From the NCBI GenBank assembly GCA_023426505.1, contig JAFAAP010000036.1, forward strand, positions 1-32,094: a stretch of 32,094 nucleotides of DNA. Direction: 5' to 3'. Both the position numbers and the translations under genes were made by a program. The notes beneath the pieces are model-generated. The model made no database searches. It saw nothing but the letters and a program-made list of their open reading frames with translations, and was not told the DNA's origin. Numbering within the stretch: position 1 is the first letter of the stretch; each line of letters begins with the position of its first letter. The DNA is from Pseudomonadota bacterium. Lineage in GTDB: Bacteria > Pseudomonadota > Alphaproteobacteria > Rhizobiales > Beijerinckiaceae. Shown piece after piece: positions 8,442 to 16,214 of this stretch.

Positions 8442-8720
8442 TGGACACGGCGGTTCCTGAAGGAAGCGGCTTGTCGGGCAACCTACGCGGCAACCCGCCC
8501 GGCCCCCGGCCCAAGGGCCCAAAGATGCACAACCATCGCCGCAGCGTTCTGTTCAAGGTAAGCTCTTCAAAGGCAATCGCGCCGTAGCGCGTCACGAGCG
8601 AGCGCGACAGCTTGTGGGGGAAGTCCCGGTGCTGGTGGGCGGTCCTGACCGGGCCGACAGCGAGGCGGTGCTCTGGGCCCGGTTCGGGCGGATGCGGAAC
8701 TTGTGGGACCGCACCGCCAC
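8442..8720 (-). pseudogene. tnpB: tnpB remnant with large internal deletion
   Basis: A GTG at 8720, just after the tnpA stop (TGA at 8724-8726), begins VRSHKFRIRPNRAQSTA, the N-terminus of OrfB/TnpB proteins. After about 25 codons the sequence jumps, in another frame, to HKLSRSLVTRYGAIAFEELTLN, which is normally near residues 210-240 of a 350-450 aa TnpB. The RuvC residues beyond the first acidic position and the zinc ribbon are absent. Nothing functional can be made. Confidence 0.6.
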
Positions 8721-8723
8721 GGC

Positions 8724-9131
8724 TCAGACCCTCTTTCTGTGCGGCGATGTAGGCCTGGACCGTCTGCACGCTGACGTGCCCGACGCTCCCAGCGTACTCG
8801 CTGCGGCTCCACAAGGTCGGGAGGCGAGACCGCAGAGCGGGAACTCCTGGCGCATCCAGTGGGAGGAGCGTGCCGTGAAGCGACGGACGATCTCGGCCAA
8901 GGCAAGCGTCGGATCGGCCTGGACGAACAGGTGGACGTGTTCCGGCCTGACTTTGAGGGCGTGGAGCGTGATCTCGGCTTCCACCGCCACCTCCCCGATG
9001 ATCTGCTTCAGGCAAGCGTCGACCGGTGGCCCCAGCACGGACCTGCGGGACTTCGGGCACCAAACCAGGTGGTACTTGAGACTGAAGGTTGCGCCGCTAT
9101 TGCGACATGCCGCTGAGGATGCAGCGGTCAA
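8724..9131 (-). pseudogene. tnpA: IS200-type tnpA transposase, frameshifted
   Basis: TnpA is the Y1 HUH single-strand transposase. YHLVWCPKSRRSVL and the metal-binding HVHLF (HUH) motif lie in this frame. From about RQEFP on, the similarity moves to another frame, where LRSRLPTLWSRSEYAGSVGHVS and the catalytic tyrosine in AYIAAQKEG are found. One frameshift therefore separates the HUH motif from the tyrosine. The original start was probably ATGTCGCAATA near 9108, in yet another frame, with a stop after the third codon. Full length would be about 130-140 residues. Confidence 0.75.
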
Positions 9132-9290
9132 TTATCGAACACAAGGAATGCGGCGATAATTATGGCATCATGCAGCGTTCGTTATAATGATGGATACTCC
9201 GCCTGCTTGGCCTCCTCGGCTCAATGCGGTCACGGTAAGATCAGACGAGGCACAAAGGCAGTTCCCCCGCGGGCACGAAGGCGTACAGGA

Positions 9291-10763
9291 ATGTGGAGAG
9301 CGGGCATAAACAGGCGCGAACTTCTACAGGCGGGCGCCCTCCTGAGCGGCAATACAGTGTCCGGCCGGATGCCCGCTGCCTTCGCGAAGGAAGCTGACGG
9401 TTCCGTGGAGTTCCCGTCCGGGTTTCTATGGGGCACGGCAACCGCTGCCTATCAAGTGGAGGGTGCGTGGCGCAAGGACGGTCGCGGCCTGTCGATCTGG
9501 GACACCTTCTCCCATACCTCCGGCAAGACCAGGAATGGTGACACGGGCGACATCGCCTGCGACAGTTATCACCTTTGGCGTGAGGACGTTGCTCTAATGA
9601 AGCAACTCGGCCTCAAGTCATACCGGTTCTCAATCGCTTGGCCACGTATCCAGCCGGCAGGACGAGGGAGCGCCAACCAGGCCGGGCTCGACTATTACAG
9701 CCGACTTACGGACGGGCTGCTCGAGGCTGGTATTCGGCCGCTGGCCACGCTGTATCACTGGGACCTACCACAGGCCCTCGAGGATGACGGCGGCTGGCCC
9801 AATCGAGATACGGCAGGACGCTTCGCTGACTACAGCAGCATTGTTGCCTCAGCCCTCTCGGACCGCATCCGGGATTGGGTGCTCTTCAACGAGCCGAAGA
9901 CGTTTACGCAGATGGGATATCTGCATGGGGTCCATGCGCCCGGCCGAAAGGACCCAATGGCGTTCCTGCGCGCCACGCATGTGGTCAATCTTGCCCAAGG
10001 CCAGGCGTTCCGGACCCTAAAGGAGATCAAGTCCACACTCCAGGTCGGGGGTGCCTTTGATGTCTCACCGATGCTGCCAGCCACAACCAGTGCAGAGGAT
10101 CATGCTGCCGCCGTAACGGCGGATGCGCTCCTGAACCTTTGGTATTTGCAACCAGCGTTGACGGGACGCTATCCGGCCGGTGTGCTGCCGGCAGACCTGC
10201 ACAAGGAATTTCTTGGCTTTCTGCCTGGCGATGAGGCCATCCTGCGGGCCCCGTTCGATTTTGTGGGCTTCAACTACTACACAGGATTCCGCGTATCCCG
10301 TGCCCACGGGAGTGGCGGCATTCCAGGGGTCGATGTGCGAGCCGAAGGAGCGACGGTCCCTGGCGAACCACGCGAGAAGACGGACATCGGCTGGGATATC
10401 TACCCGCGTGGATTGTATGAGATCTTGATCCGGATGCAGCAGGTGACAGGCAGTATCCCGATCGAGATCACCGAGAATGGCTGCGCCTATAATACCCGCC
10501 CGAGCCCGGATGGCTGCATCCGCGACGACGCTCGCATCGCTTACCTGAGGAGCCATCTGAGGGAACTGCACCGTGCTATCAAAGACGGGGTCCCTGTCCG
10601 GGCCTATCATGCCTGGAGCCTTCTCGACAATTTCGAGTGGGCCGAGGGCTATGCCCAGCGCTTCGGGATCGTGTTCGTCGACTTCGAACAGTCCCAGAAA
10701 CGGATGATCAAGGACTCAGGCTACTGGTACGCTCAGGTGGCTGCGACCAATCGGGTCTCCTGA
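9291..10763 (+). CDS. GH1 beta-glucosidase with twin-arginine signal
   Basis: A 490-residue family 1 glycosidase. The start at 9291 gives MWRAGINRRELLQAGALLSG, a twin-arginine (Tat) signal with RR at 8-9, so the enzyme is probably folded in the cytoplasm and exported to the periplasm. GH1 marks are FLWGTATAAYQVEGAW (45-60), acid/base E201 in FNEP, nucleophile E395 in ITENG and the C-terminal SLLDNFEWAEGY. It should cleave terminal beta-linked glucose or a similar sugar from small glycosides. The ribosome site is weak (AGGA next to the ATG). An IS200/IS605 remnant separates it from the SbmA/BacA-like gene. Tat-exported GH1 enzymes are uncommon. Confidence 0.9.
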   Translation: MWRAGINRRELLQAGALLSGNTVSGRMPAAFAKEADGSVEFPSGFLWGTATAAYQVEGAWRKDGRGLSIWDTFSHTSGKTRNGDTGDIACDSYHLWREDVALMKQLGLKSYRFSIAWPRIQPAGRGSANQAGLDYYSRLTDGLLEAGIRPLATLYHWDLPQALEDDGGWPNRDTAGRFADYSSIVASALSDRIRDWVLFNEPKTFTQMGYLHGVHAPGRKDPMAFLRATHVVNLAQGQAFRTLKEIKSTLQVGGAFDVSPMLPATTSAEDHAAAVTADALLNLWYLQPALTGRYPAGVLPADLHKEFLGFLPGDEAILRAPFDFVGFNYYTGFRVSRAHGSGGIPGVDVRAEGATVPGEPREKTDIGWDIYPRGLYEILIRMQQVTGSIPIEITENGCAYNTRPSPDGCIRDDARIAYLRSHLRELHRAIKDGVPVRAYHAWSLLDNFEWAEGYAQRFGIVFVDFEQSQKRMIKDSGYWYAQVAATNRVS

Positions 10764-11034
10764 ACCGACTGGACCAACTTGAAGGATGGAATCCAATCTT
10801 TGCAGGCTCCATTGAGCAGAATCCCGGGTCTAGCCAATTCCTGATCCGCGGGTCGGCACGCGTATGTCCAATGGGCTCAAACCAGGAAATTTCCGCCCCG
10901 TCAGGGGGCCTCTGTCCCCCGCTTACACGGGCATTCGATCCACTCCCGGGACCCGCGATGAGCTGCCGTTCTGCGGGCTGTGACCCGACGACGCATTCGC
11001 ATATCGTTGGACGCTTCTGCCGGCGGCCGGGCTA

Positions 11035-11199
11035 TCATGTCGAGCGGAATACCTCATCTGCCCAGCGGTCATAGACGTGCTGAATGGTGAGGTATGTCTC
11101 GTAAGCCCGCTCGTAATGGCGGGCTGCCGTGTACCGCTCTCTCAAGGCGTGCAGGCGCTCAAGCCGATGGGTCCACTGAGCTTGACGGTCGCGTGACAT
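11035..11199 (-). CDS. Small charged helical protein, 54 aa
   Basis: This short frame has strong start evidence: GGAGAGG four bases before the ATG at 11199, and two stops in a row (TGA TAG) at its end. The product MSRDRQAQWTHRLERLHALR... is almost entirely charged or aromatic with heptad-like Leu/Tyr spacing, so it should be one or two amphipathic helices. It has no signal or membrane segment. It follows, on the same strand, the tail of a truncated gene ending at 11237, so it was probably the last gene of an operon. Family unknown. Confidence 0.55.
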   Translation of the reverse strand: MSRDRQAQWTHRLERLHALRERYTAARHYERAYETYLTIQHVYDRWADEVFRST

Positions 11200-11236
11200 G
11201 GTCCCTCTCCAATACGGGGGATGTCAGAAACCGATT

Positions 11237-11329
11237 TTACTCCTCCTGCCTGAACGAGTCGTAAACCAAGCGGATCATCTGATCGACGCACCAGGAGTAG
11301 TTCTCACCAGTGAGTGGCTTTGACAGATC
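11237..11329 (-). pseudogene. C-terminal tail of a truncated gene
   Basis: The minus strand is open for 30 codons up to TAA (11237-11239) and reads SKPLTGENYSWCVDQMIRLV, then YDSFRQEE, which looks like normal protein. There is no start codon; a TAG precedes it and the open frame begins within a few bases of the 101-bp repeat at 11334-11434. The repeat probably removed or replaced the 5' part. Family not recognised. Confidence 0.4.
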
Positions 11330-11333
11330 CTAT

Positions 11334-11434
11334 AGCATCGGACGAGAAGTCGGACCCGATGGAGTGCTGCATCTCAGCAGCCCTTGAGCCATATCGAAGC
11401 CGCTGGTGGTGCGTCCACTTAAAGATCCCATGCT
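11334..11434 (+). repeat. 101-bp repeat, copy A, with imperfect terminal inverted repeats
   Basis: This segment starts AGCATCGGA and ends TCCCATGCT, 8 of 9 bases being inverted complements. Its reverse complement matches 31614-31713 with about 12 differences over 101 positions (roughly 88% identity by eye). The size, terminal repeats and lack of a transposase fit a miniature inverted-repeat element or a rhizobial intergenic mosaic-type repeat. No clear target duplication is visible. Confidence 0.6.
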
Positions 11435-12030
11435 TTCACGTCGTGCTCATGGGGCGGCGCCCGACCAAGTCCTGATTACACGCACTTATGACGGGAGTCC
11501 TCCATAGCATCAGTTCCCGCCGTTCCCTTTTGACCACAGGTCTGCCGCTGACCGACGTCGGTCGCTCTCTGGTCCAGAGCAAAGTGACGGCCATCCTCAG
11601 GGATGCGAGGACATCGGATGCGTGGGAGGCAGAGGTCATCCCGGCGGGGCAGGAAGCATCCCCGTCGGAACACGGAAACTGACACTGTCCTTCGTCAAGC
11701 GTGTCGTAGCTCCGACAGGTTGGCTCGCGGCTAAGTGCCCAACGGCTTGCCCAGTCCGGCCCGCACTCATCCCAAACCTCGTCCTGGAGCGTATCCTCTG
11801 CCCCGAGGGAGGGTCCGCGAGGCGTTCGGGGCCGACACCCGACGATAGCGCGCACAGCCGTACCTGAGCCTTCCAGGCGCTTGCCCGCACGACTGCCGGC
11901 AAGCCGGCAGGAGCACGGCCGGACCATCCCTGTCGACGACAGCCTGGGCTTACGGCAGATGCGGGGCGAATTTCGCGGGAAGGTCTTTCATGGATACAGC
12001 AGACCCCGCCGAGCGGAACCACACCAGCGC
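11435..12030. other. Gene-poor stretch
   Basis: About 600 bp without a convincing gene. Frames on both strands (for example minus 11436-11927) have odd residue composition, no ribosome sites and no recognisable domain. One perfect inverted repeat, CTGCCGGC-AA-GCCGGCAG at 11893-11910, has too short a loop for a normal terminator and no T-run. It may be decayed coding DNA. Confidence 0.5.
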
Positions 12031-12999
12031 CTATTCGATCACCGCGTCAGCACGGGCGAGAAGGCTTGGCGGGATCTCGAACCCGAGCGCCCGCGCGGTT
12101 CTCCCGTTGAGAACCAGCTCGAACGTCGTTGGCTGCTCGATCGGTAGATTGCCGGGCTTTTCGCCCATGAGCAACCGATCCGCATAGGCTGCCAACCGCA
12201 CATAGGTGGCCCGCTGGTTCGCCCCATAGCTGGCAAGACCTCCCACCTCGCAGTGCTCACGCGCGCCGAACATGGATGGGAAGCCATGAGCCCGTGCAAA
12301 CTCGGCGATCTTCGCCTTGTGCACCCTTGTTGCCCCGCCGGGAAAGGCGAGCATCGCATCCGGCCTTGAGCCCTGTATCTGCTCCAGGGCAGCGTCGATG
12401 TCCGCGCCCGAAGCGAAGGGCGCATAGACCAGGCGCAGAGCGAAAGCCTCCGCCGCTCTCCTGGTGGCGTCATACTCGGCTTGTTCACCAGGATGGGTGG
12501 AGTTGGACAGGACGGCCAGGGTTCGCAGACGCGGCGCCAGCTCCGTGAGGATCTCGACCCGCTTCTGCGCCACATCGAGCGACATGAAGGTGATGCCGGT
12601 GAAGTTGCGCCCGGGACGGGGGAGGCTTTCGGCAATGCCGAGTGCGACCGGATCGCTGCTGATCGCGAACAGGACAGGTTTGGCCGTCACGGCTCTCGTT
12701 GCGATGATGGCGGGTCCACTCGAGACGATCAGATCTGCCGGGAGGGCGAGGATCTCGGGAAGCATCGCCTGAAGCGTGCCTGGGTCGCCAGGGGCATAGC
12801 GGAGCGTGAACGCGAGGCTCTGACCTTCGATGTAGCCGCGCGCCTGCATGCCCTCTCGGAAACCGGCAATGAAGGGATCGGGCTGGGCTTCTGTGGACAC
12901 CCACAGGATGGTGTGACGGTGGTCGGGCTGTGCCCCGACTGCACGTGGCCATGCGGCTATCGCGCTGCCAAGACCAGTAAGGAACGTCCGCCGCCTCAT
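12031..12999 (-). CDS. ABC_sub_bind family periplasmic binding protein
   Basis: This 322-residue protein belongs to the ABC_sub_bind family of periplasmic ligand-binding proteins. The start at 12999 follows GAGGTG with proper spacing and gives MRRRTFLTGLGSAIAAWPRAVGAQ, a signal with RRR and an AQ cleavage site, so Tat or Sec export is likely. Family marks are GFREGMQARGYIEGQ, SSDPVALGIAESLPRPGRNFTGITF, AQKRVEILTELAP and LASYGAN, then a typical C-terminal FELVLNGRTARALGFEIPPSLLARAD. No permease or ATPase gene lies alongside, as is common for these proteins in rhizobia. It is divergent from a paralogue at 13197 across a 197-bp gap that probably holds both promoters. Ligand unknown. Confidence 0.88.
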   Translation of the reverse strand: MRRRTFLTGLGSAIAAWPRAVGAQPDHRHTILWVSTEAQPDPFIAGFREGMQARGYIEGQSLAFTLRYAPGDPGTLQAMLPEILALPADLIVSSGPAIIATRAVTAKPVLFAISSDPVALGIAESLPRPGRNFTGITFMSLDVAQKRVEILTELAPRLRTLAVLSNSTHPGEQAEYDATRRAAEAFALRLVYAPFASGADIDAALEQIQGSRPDAMLAFPGGATRVHKAKIAEFARAHGFPSMFGAREHCEVGGLASYGANQRATYVRLAAYADRLLMGEKPGNLPIEQPTTFELVLNGRTARALGFEIPPSLLARADAVIE

Positions 13000-13196
13000 G
13001 GGATCACCTCGCAAGCGGGATACCCGGGCCAAGCCGCGAGCATACACCTCCCGCTCGAGCCGTGCGAGGGACAGCACAAGTAAGTTTCGCAGGAGGCGAT
13101 GTCCCAAATTGCCTGTGCCAAAGGGACAAACCGCTGGCAGGGCGGGATGTGCGGCTTCATAATTGCCAGGACGCGACACAACCCGATGAGGGCCCG

Positions 13197-14189
13197 ATGA
13201 TCGCTCCGCCCCCTCTCCTGACCCGCCGCGGGGTCCTCTCCTTCCTGGCAATTGCTACCGTAACGCCCGCGGCCGGGCAGGATCTCCCACTGATTGCCTG
13301 GCTGTCCATCTATCCACTGGAGCAGGTTGACCGATACTTGCAAGCGTTCCGCTCCGGCCTCGCCGCGCAGGGCTTCATCGACGGGCGCAATGTGCGCATT
13401 CTCGCCCGCTCGACGGATGGTGACCGAGGGGAGCGTCTTGCCAGACTCGTGGCGGAGATCGTTGCCATGAAGCCCGCCGTGATCGCGACGATCGCGACCC
13501 AGGGCGGCGCCATCTACGGGGTTCGCGAGCTCACGAGCATCCCGGTGGTGTACGGCTTCAGCGGAGATCCAATCACCGCCGGCCTGACCAGCACCCTCGC
13601 ACGCCCCGGGCGCAATCTCACTGGCGTCACCTTCATGGCCGCTGAGCTGAACGCTAAGCGCCTGGAACTCGTGCGCGAGATTGCCCCCACCGTTGGACGG
13701 GTGGTGCTCCTGGGCGACCCGATGCATCCCGGATACCAGCTTGAGGTCCTGACGTCCGAGCGGACGGCACAGGCCTTGGGAATGCATCTGGAGTGGGTTC
13801 CGACCCGAAGCGTTGCCGAGGTCGAACAGCTCCTCGCCGCGATCGATCCGGCTGCACCCGATGCTCTGATATTCCTTCCCGACAGCGTCATGCTGGAGAG
13901 CCGGAAGCAGGTGGTCGATTTTGCGCTTCGGCACAGGATCCCGACGCTCTTGGGGTGGACCGAGTTTGCACAGGCGGGCGGCCTGCTCTCCTACGGCCCC
14001 AACCTGGCCGAGAGCGTACAGCGGGTTGGCTATCTCACGTCCCGCATCCTCCAGGGCGCCAAGCCGTCGGACCTGCCGATCGAGCGACCTGAGAACTTCG
14101 AGCTGGCCATCAACCTCAAGACGGCAAGGAGCATCCAGCTTGACGTGCCGACCGCACTTCTCGCCCGTGCGGCCGAGGTGATCGAGTGA
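13197..14189 (+). CDS. ABC_sub_bind family periplasmic binding protein, second copy
   Basis: This 330-residue paralogue of the gene at 12031-12999 starts at ATG 13197 behind GAGGG. The N-terminus MIAPPPLLTRRGVLSFLAIA has a twin arginine followed by a hydrophobic stretch and AAGQ, again Tat-like. Core blocks match its neighbour: FRSGLAAQGFIDGRNV, GDPITAGLTSTLARPGRNLTGVTF, AKRLELVREIAP, LLSYGPN and FELAINLKTARSIQLDVPTALLARA. It probably binds a different small organic ligand in the periplasm. The membrane cyclase begins 110 bp downstream on the same strand, so it could deliver a ligand signal to that sensor; this is an inference from position. Confidence 0.88.
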   Translation: MIAPPPLLTRRGVLSFLAIATVTPAAGQDLPLIAWLSIYPLEQVDRYLQAFRSGLAAQGFIDGRNVRILARSTDGDRGERLARLVAEIVAMKPAVIATIATQGGAIYGVRELTSIPVVYGFSGDPITAGLTSTLARPGRNLTGVTFMAAELNAKRLELVREIAPTVGRVVLLGDPMHPGYQLEVLTSERTAQALGMHLEWVPTRSVAEVEQLLAAIDPAAPDALIFLPDSVMLESRKQVVDFALRHRIPTLLGWTEFAQAGGLLSYGPNLAESVQRVGYLTSRILQGAKPSDLPIERPENFELAINLKTARSIQLDVPTALLARAAEVIE

Positions 14190-14298
14190 TGGTAGAGGTT
14201 GCCCCCATAGCTCTAACCATGGCCGAGGCATCCATCGCGGATTGCGGCTCAGGGGGTGCGGGAATTGCGGCCTACGGGACGGGTCGAGGCTTTCAACG

Positions 14299-16044
14299 AT
14301 GAGCGGACAGCGTCCCCGGCTCCGCGGCCTCTTTCAGAAGTACTTCCTCGTGCTGTTCCTGGCTGTGGTCGTTCCACTCGGCGCCAATGGCATCAGCGAA
14401 GCGTGGCTCGGCTACCGGGACCAGCGGGCCAGGCTAGATCAACTGTTGGGGCTGGAAGCCAGGTCGGCCACCTCCAAAATCCAAGGCTTCCTCGATGGCA
14501 TCACCAGTCAGCTCGGCTGGCTGGTGCAGCTCCCCTGGAGCGAGGAGCCGGACGAGCGGCGGCGCATCGACGCCCTGCGCCTGTTGCGTCAGGTGCCCGC
14601 CATCGTCAGCCTCACCCTCGTCGATGGGTCCGGTCGGGAAAGGTTGTACGTCTCGCGCATCGGCCTCAACCGGACCGAGAGCCGGACGGACCGCTCGACG
14701 GATCCAGCCGTCCTCGGGGCCCACGCCGCGCGCATATGGTACGGCGAGGTCAGCTACTACCGCGGCTCCGAGCCCTACCTGAGGGTAGCGATCTCCGGCA
14801 ATCGCCCGTCGGTCGGCATCGTCGCGGCCGAGGTTAACCTCAAGCTGATCTGGGACGTAATCTCGGCGATCAAGGTCGGGGAGACCGGCCATGCCTTCGT
14901 GCTGGACGGGCCGGGCCGCCTCATCGCCCATCCCGACATCAGCCTCGTCCTGCGTGGGGCCGACGAGGCCACCCTGGCGCCCTTCCAGGCCATCCGAGAG
15001 GCCGTCATGCGGGCTGGTGCAGGCCTTGCAACCAGTCGGGACGCAGAAGGCAATGATATTGCGGCCGCTGCCGCCCCGGTCACAGGACCGGATTGGACCG
15101 TCATCGTCGAGCAGCCTCTCACGGAGGCGTTTGCACCTATCTATGCCGCCCTGTGGCGGACGGCAGGGCTTCTCCTGCTGGGCACCGCCGTTGCGGGTCT
15201 GCTCGCCTTCGTCCTGGCCCGCCGGATGACCGAGCCAATTCGCCTGCTCGAGCAGGGCACCGAGCGCATCGGTGCCGGACAGTTCGACCACCGCATCGAG
15301 ATCAGAACAGGGGACGAGTTCCAGCGGCTGGCCGACAGCTTCAACGCCATGGCGGCTGAGCTCGCCGTCTCGCAGGAGCGCCAGGAGCGCATTGCCAAGC
15401 TCAGGCGGTTCCTGGCCCCGCAGGTGGCCGAACTGGTCGACCGCAAGGGCGATGACGGCGTGCTCGAGGGCCGTCGCACCGAAGTCGTGGCCGTGTTCTG
15501 CGACCTGCGCGGCTTCACCGCCTTTTCGGCAAGGACTGCGCCCGAGGAGGTGATGAGTGTGCTCTCCGAGTACTACGAGGCGCTGGGCCGGATCATCACC
15601 AAGCATGCGGTGACGCTGACCAGCTTCTCGGGCGATGGCGTAATGGTGCTTGTCAATGCTCCCGTTCCGGTCGAGGAGCCTGCGATCCGAGCCGTGGATC
15701 TGGCGGTGGAGATGCAGAGAAGCGTGCAGGAACTGATCGTCGGCTGGCGGTCGCACGGCCACCGGATCGGGTTCGGCGTGGGGCTGTCGATGGGCCCGGC
15801 CACGGTCGGGCGGATCGGGTACGAGAGCCGCTTCGACTACACCGCCATCGGCAGCGTGGTGAACCTTGCCGCCCGACTCTGCGCGTCGGCCGCCGATCGG
15901 GAGATCCTCACCGACGAGAAAGTCGCTGGGGCCGTGAAGGGCCAGCGCGTCCTGACTTCGCTCGGACCGCGCCCTCTCAAAGGCTACGACGAGGAACTGC
16001 CCGTGTATGGCGTCTCCTTCGAAGAACAACCTCATGCCGCCTAA
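14299..16044 (+). CDS. Membrane class III adenylate/guanylate cyclase with Cache sensor
   Basis: A 581-residue one-component sensor: TM1 (about 15-31), a periplasmic Cache-like domain (35-285; GETGHAFVLDGPGRLIAHPD is typical), TM2 (about 288-307), a HAMP linker (308-360) and a class III cyclase domain (about 395-560). The metal-binding aspartates are D402 in CDLRGF and D446 in FSGDG; NLAARL supplies the transition-state Asn/Arg. It should make cAMP or cGMP in response to a periplasmic ligand. The position that is usually Lys for adenine recognition (K-F-x-GDG) is Ser here, so substrate preference is uncertain. The ATG at 14299 with GAGG upstream is favoured. It follows a binding-protein gene. 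Confidence 0.9.
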   Translation: MSGQRPRLRGLFQKYFLVLFLAVVVPLGANGISEAWLGYRDQRARLDQLLGLEARSATSKIQGFLDGITSQLGWLVQLPWSEEPDERRRIDALRLLRQVPAIVSLTLVDGSGRERLYVSRIGLNRTESRTDRSTDPAVLGAHAARIWYGEVSYYRGSEPYLRVAISGNRPSVGIVAAEVNLKLIWDVISAIKVGETGHAFVLDGPGRLIAHPDISLVLRGADEATLAPFQAIREAVMRAGAGLATSRDAEGNDIAAAAAPVTGPDWTVIVEQPLTEAFAPIYAALWRTAGLLLLGTAVAGLLAFVLARRMTEPIRLLEQGTERIGAGQFDHRIEIRTGDEFQRLADSFNAMAAELAVSQERQERIAKLRRFLAPQVAELVDRKGDDGVLEGRRTEVVAVFCDLRGFTAFSARTAPEEVMSVLSEYYEALGRIITKHAVTLTSFSGDGVMVLVNAPVPVEEPAIRAVDLAVEMQRSVQELIVGWRSHGHRIGFGVGLSMGPATVGRIGYESRFDYTAIGSVVNLAARLCASAADREILTDEKVAGAVKGQRVLTSLGPRPLKGYDEELPVYGVSFEEQPHAA

Positions 16045-16214
16045 ATCCAACCATTGACATGCGGGTGGATCTCCTTCGATCAAGATGCACCACTTGCCGT
16101 TAAGTCCAGCCGTCCGCAACAATGATGCGGACGCACCGATCCCTGCACCGGCCTTCCACAAGCTGGCGGAGGATCCGTCGTGACCTAGATTCGGCTCCGC
16201 GGAGGACGATCGCC

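Larger units (their letters stand above)
8441..9161 (-). mobile_element. Decayed IS200/IS605-family element
   Basis: The minus strand carries a tnpA followed by a shortened tnpB, the usual order. At the tnpA side AATTATCG (9130-9137) and CGATAATT (9154-9161) form a perfect 8-bp stem, as expected for a left-end hairpin. At the other side a TTCC/GGAA mini-hairpin (8454-8465) lies near GTGGACA (8441-8447) and could be the right end. Both genes are damaged, so the element cannot move by itself. Outer limits are estimates. Confidence 0.65.

Noticed and set aside
11893..11910. Perfect inverted repeat CTGCCGGC-AA-GCCGGCAG
   Set aside because: A two-base loop cannot form a full hairpin and there is no T-run; not called as a terminator.
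11436..11927. Minus-strand frame of 163 codons
   Set aside because: No ribosome site, high Arg/Pro/Ser/Thr composition and no recognisable family; the region is better described as gene-poor.
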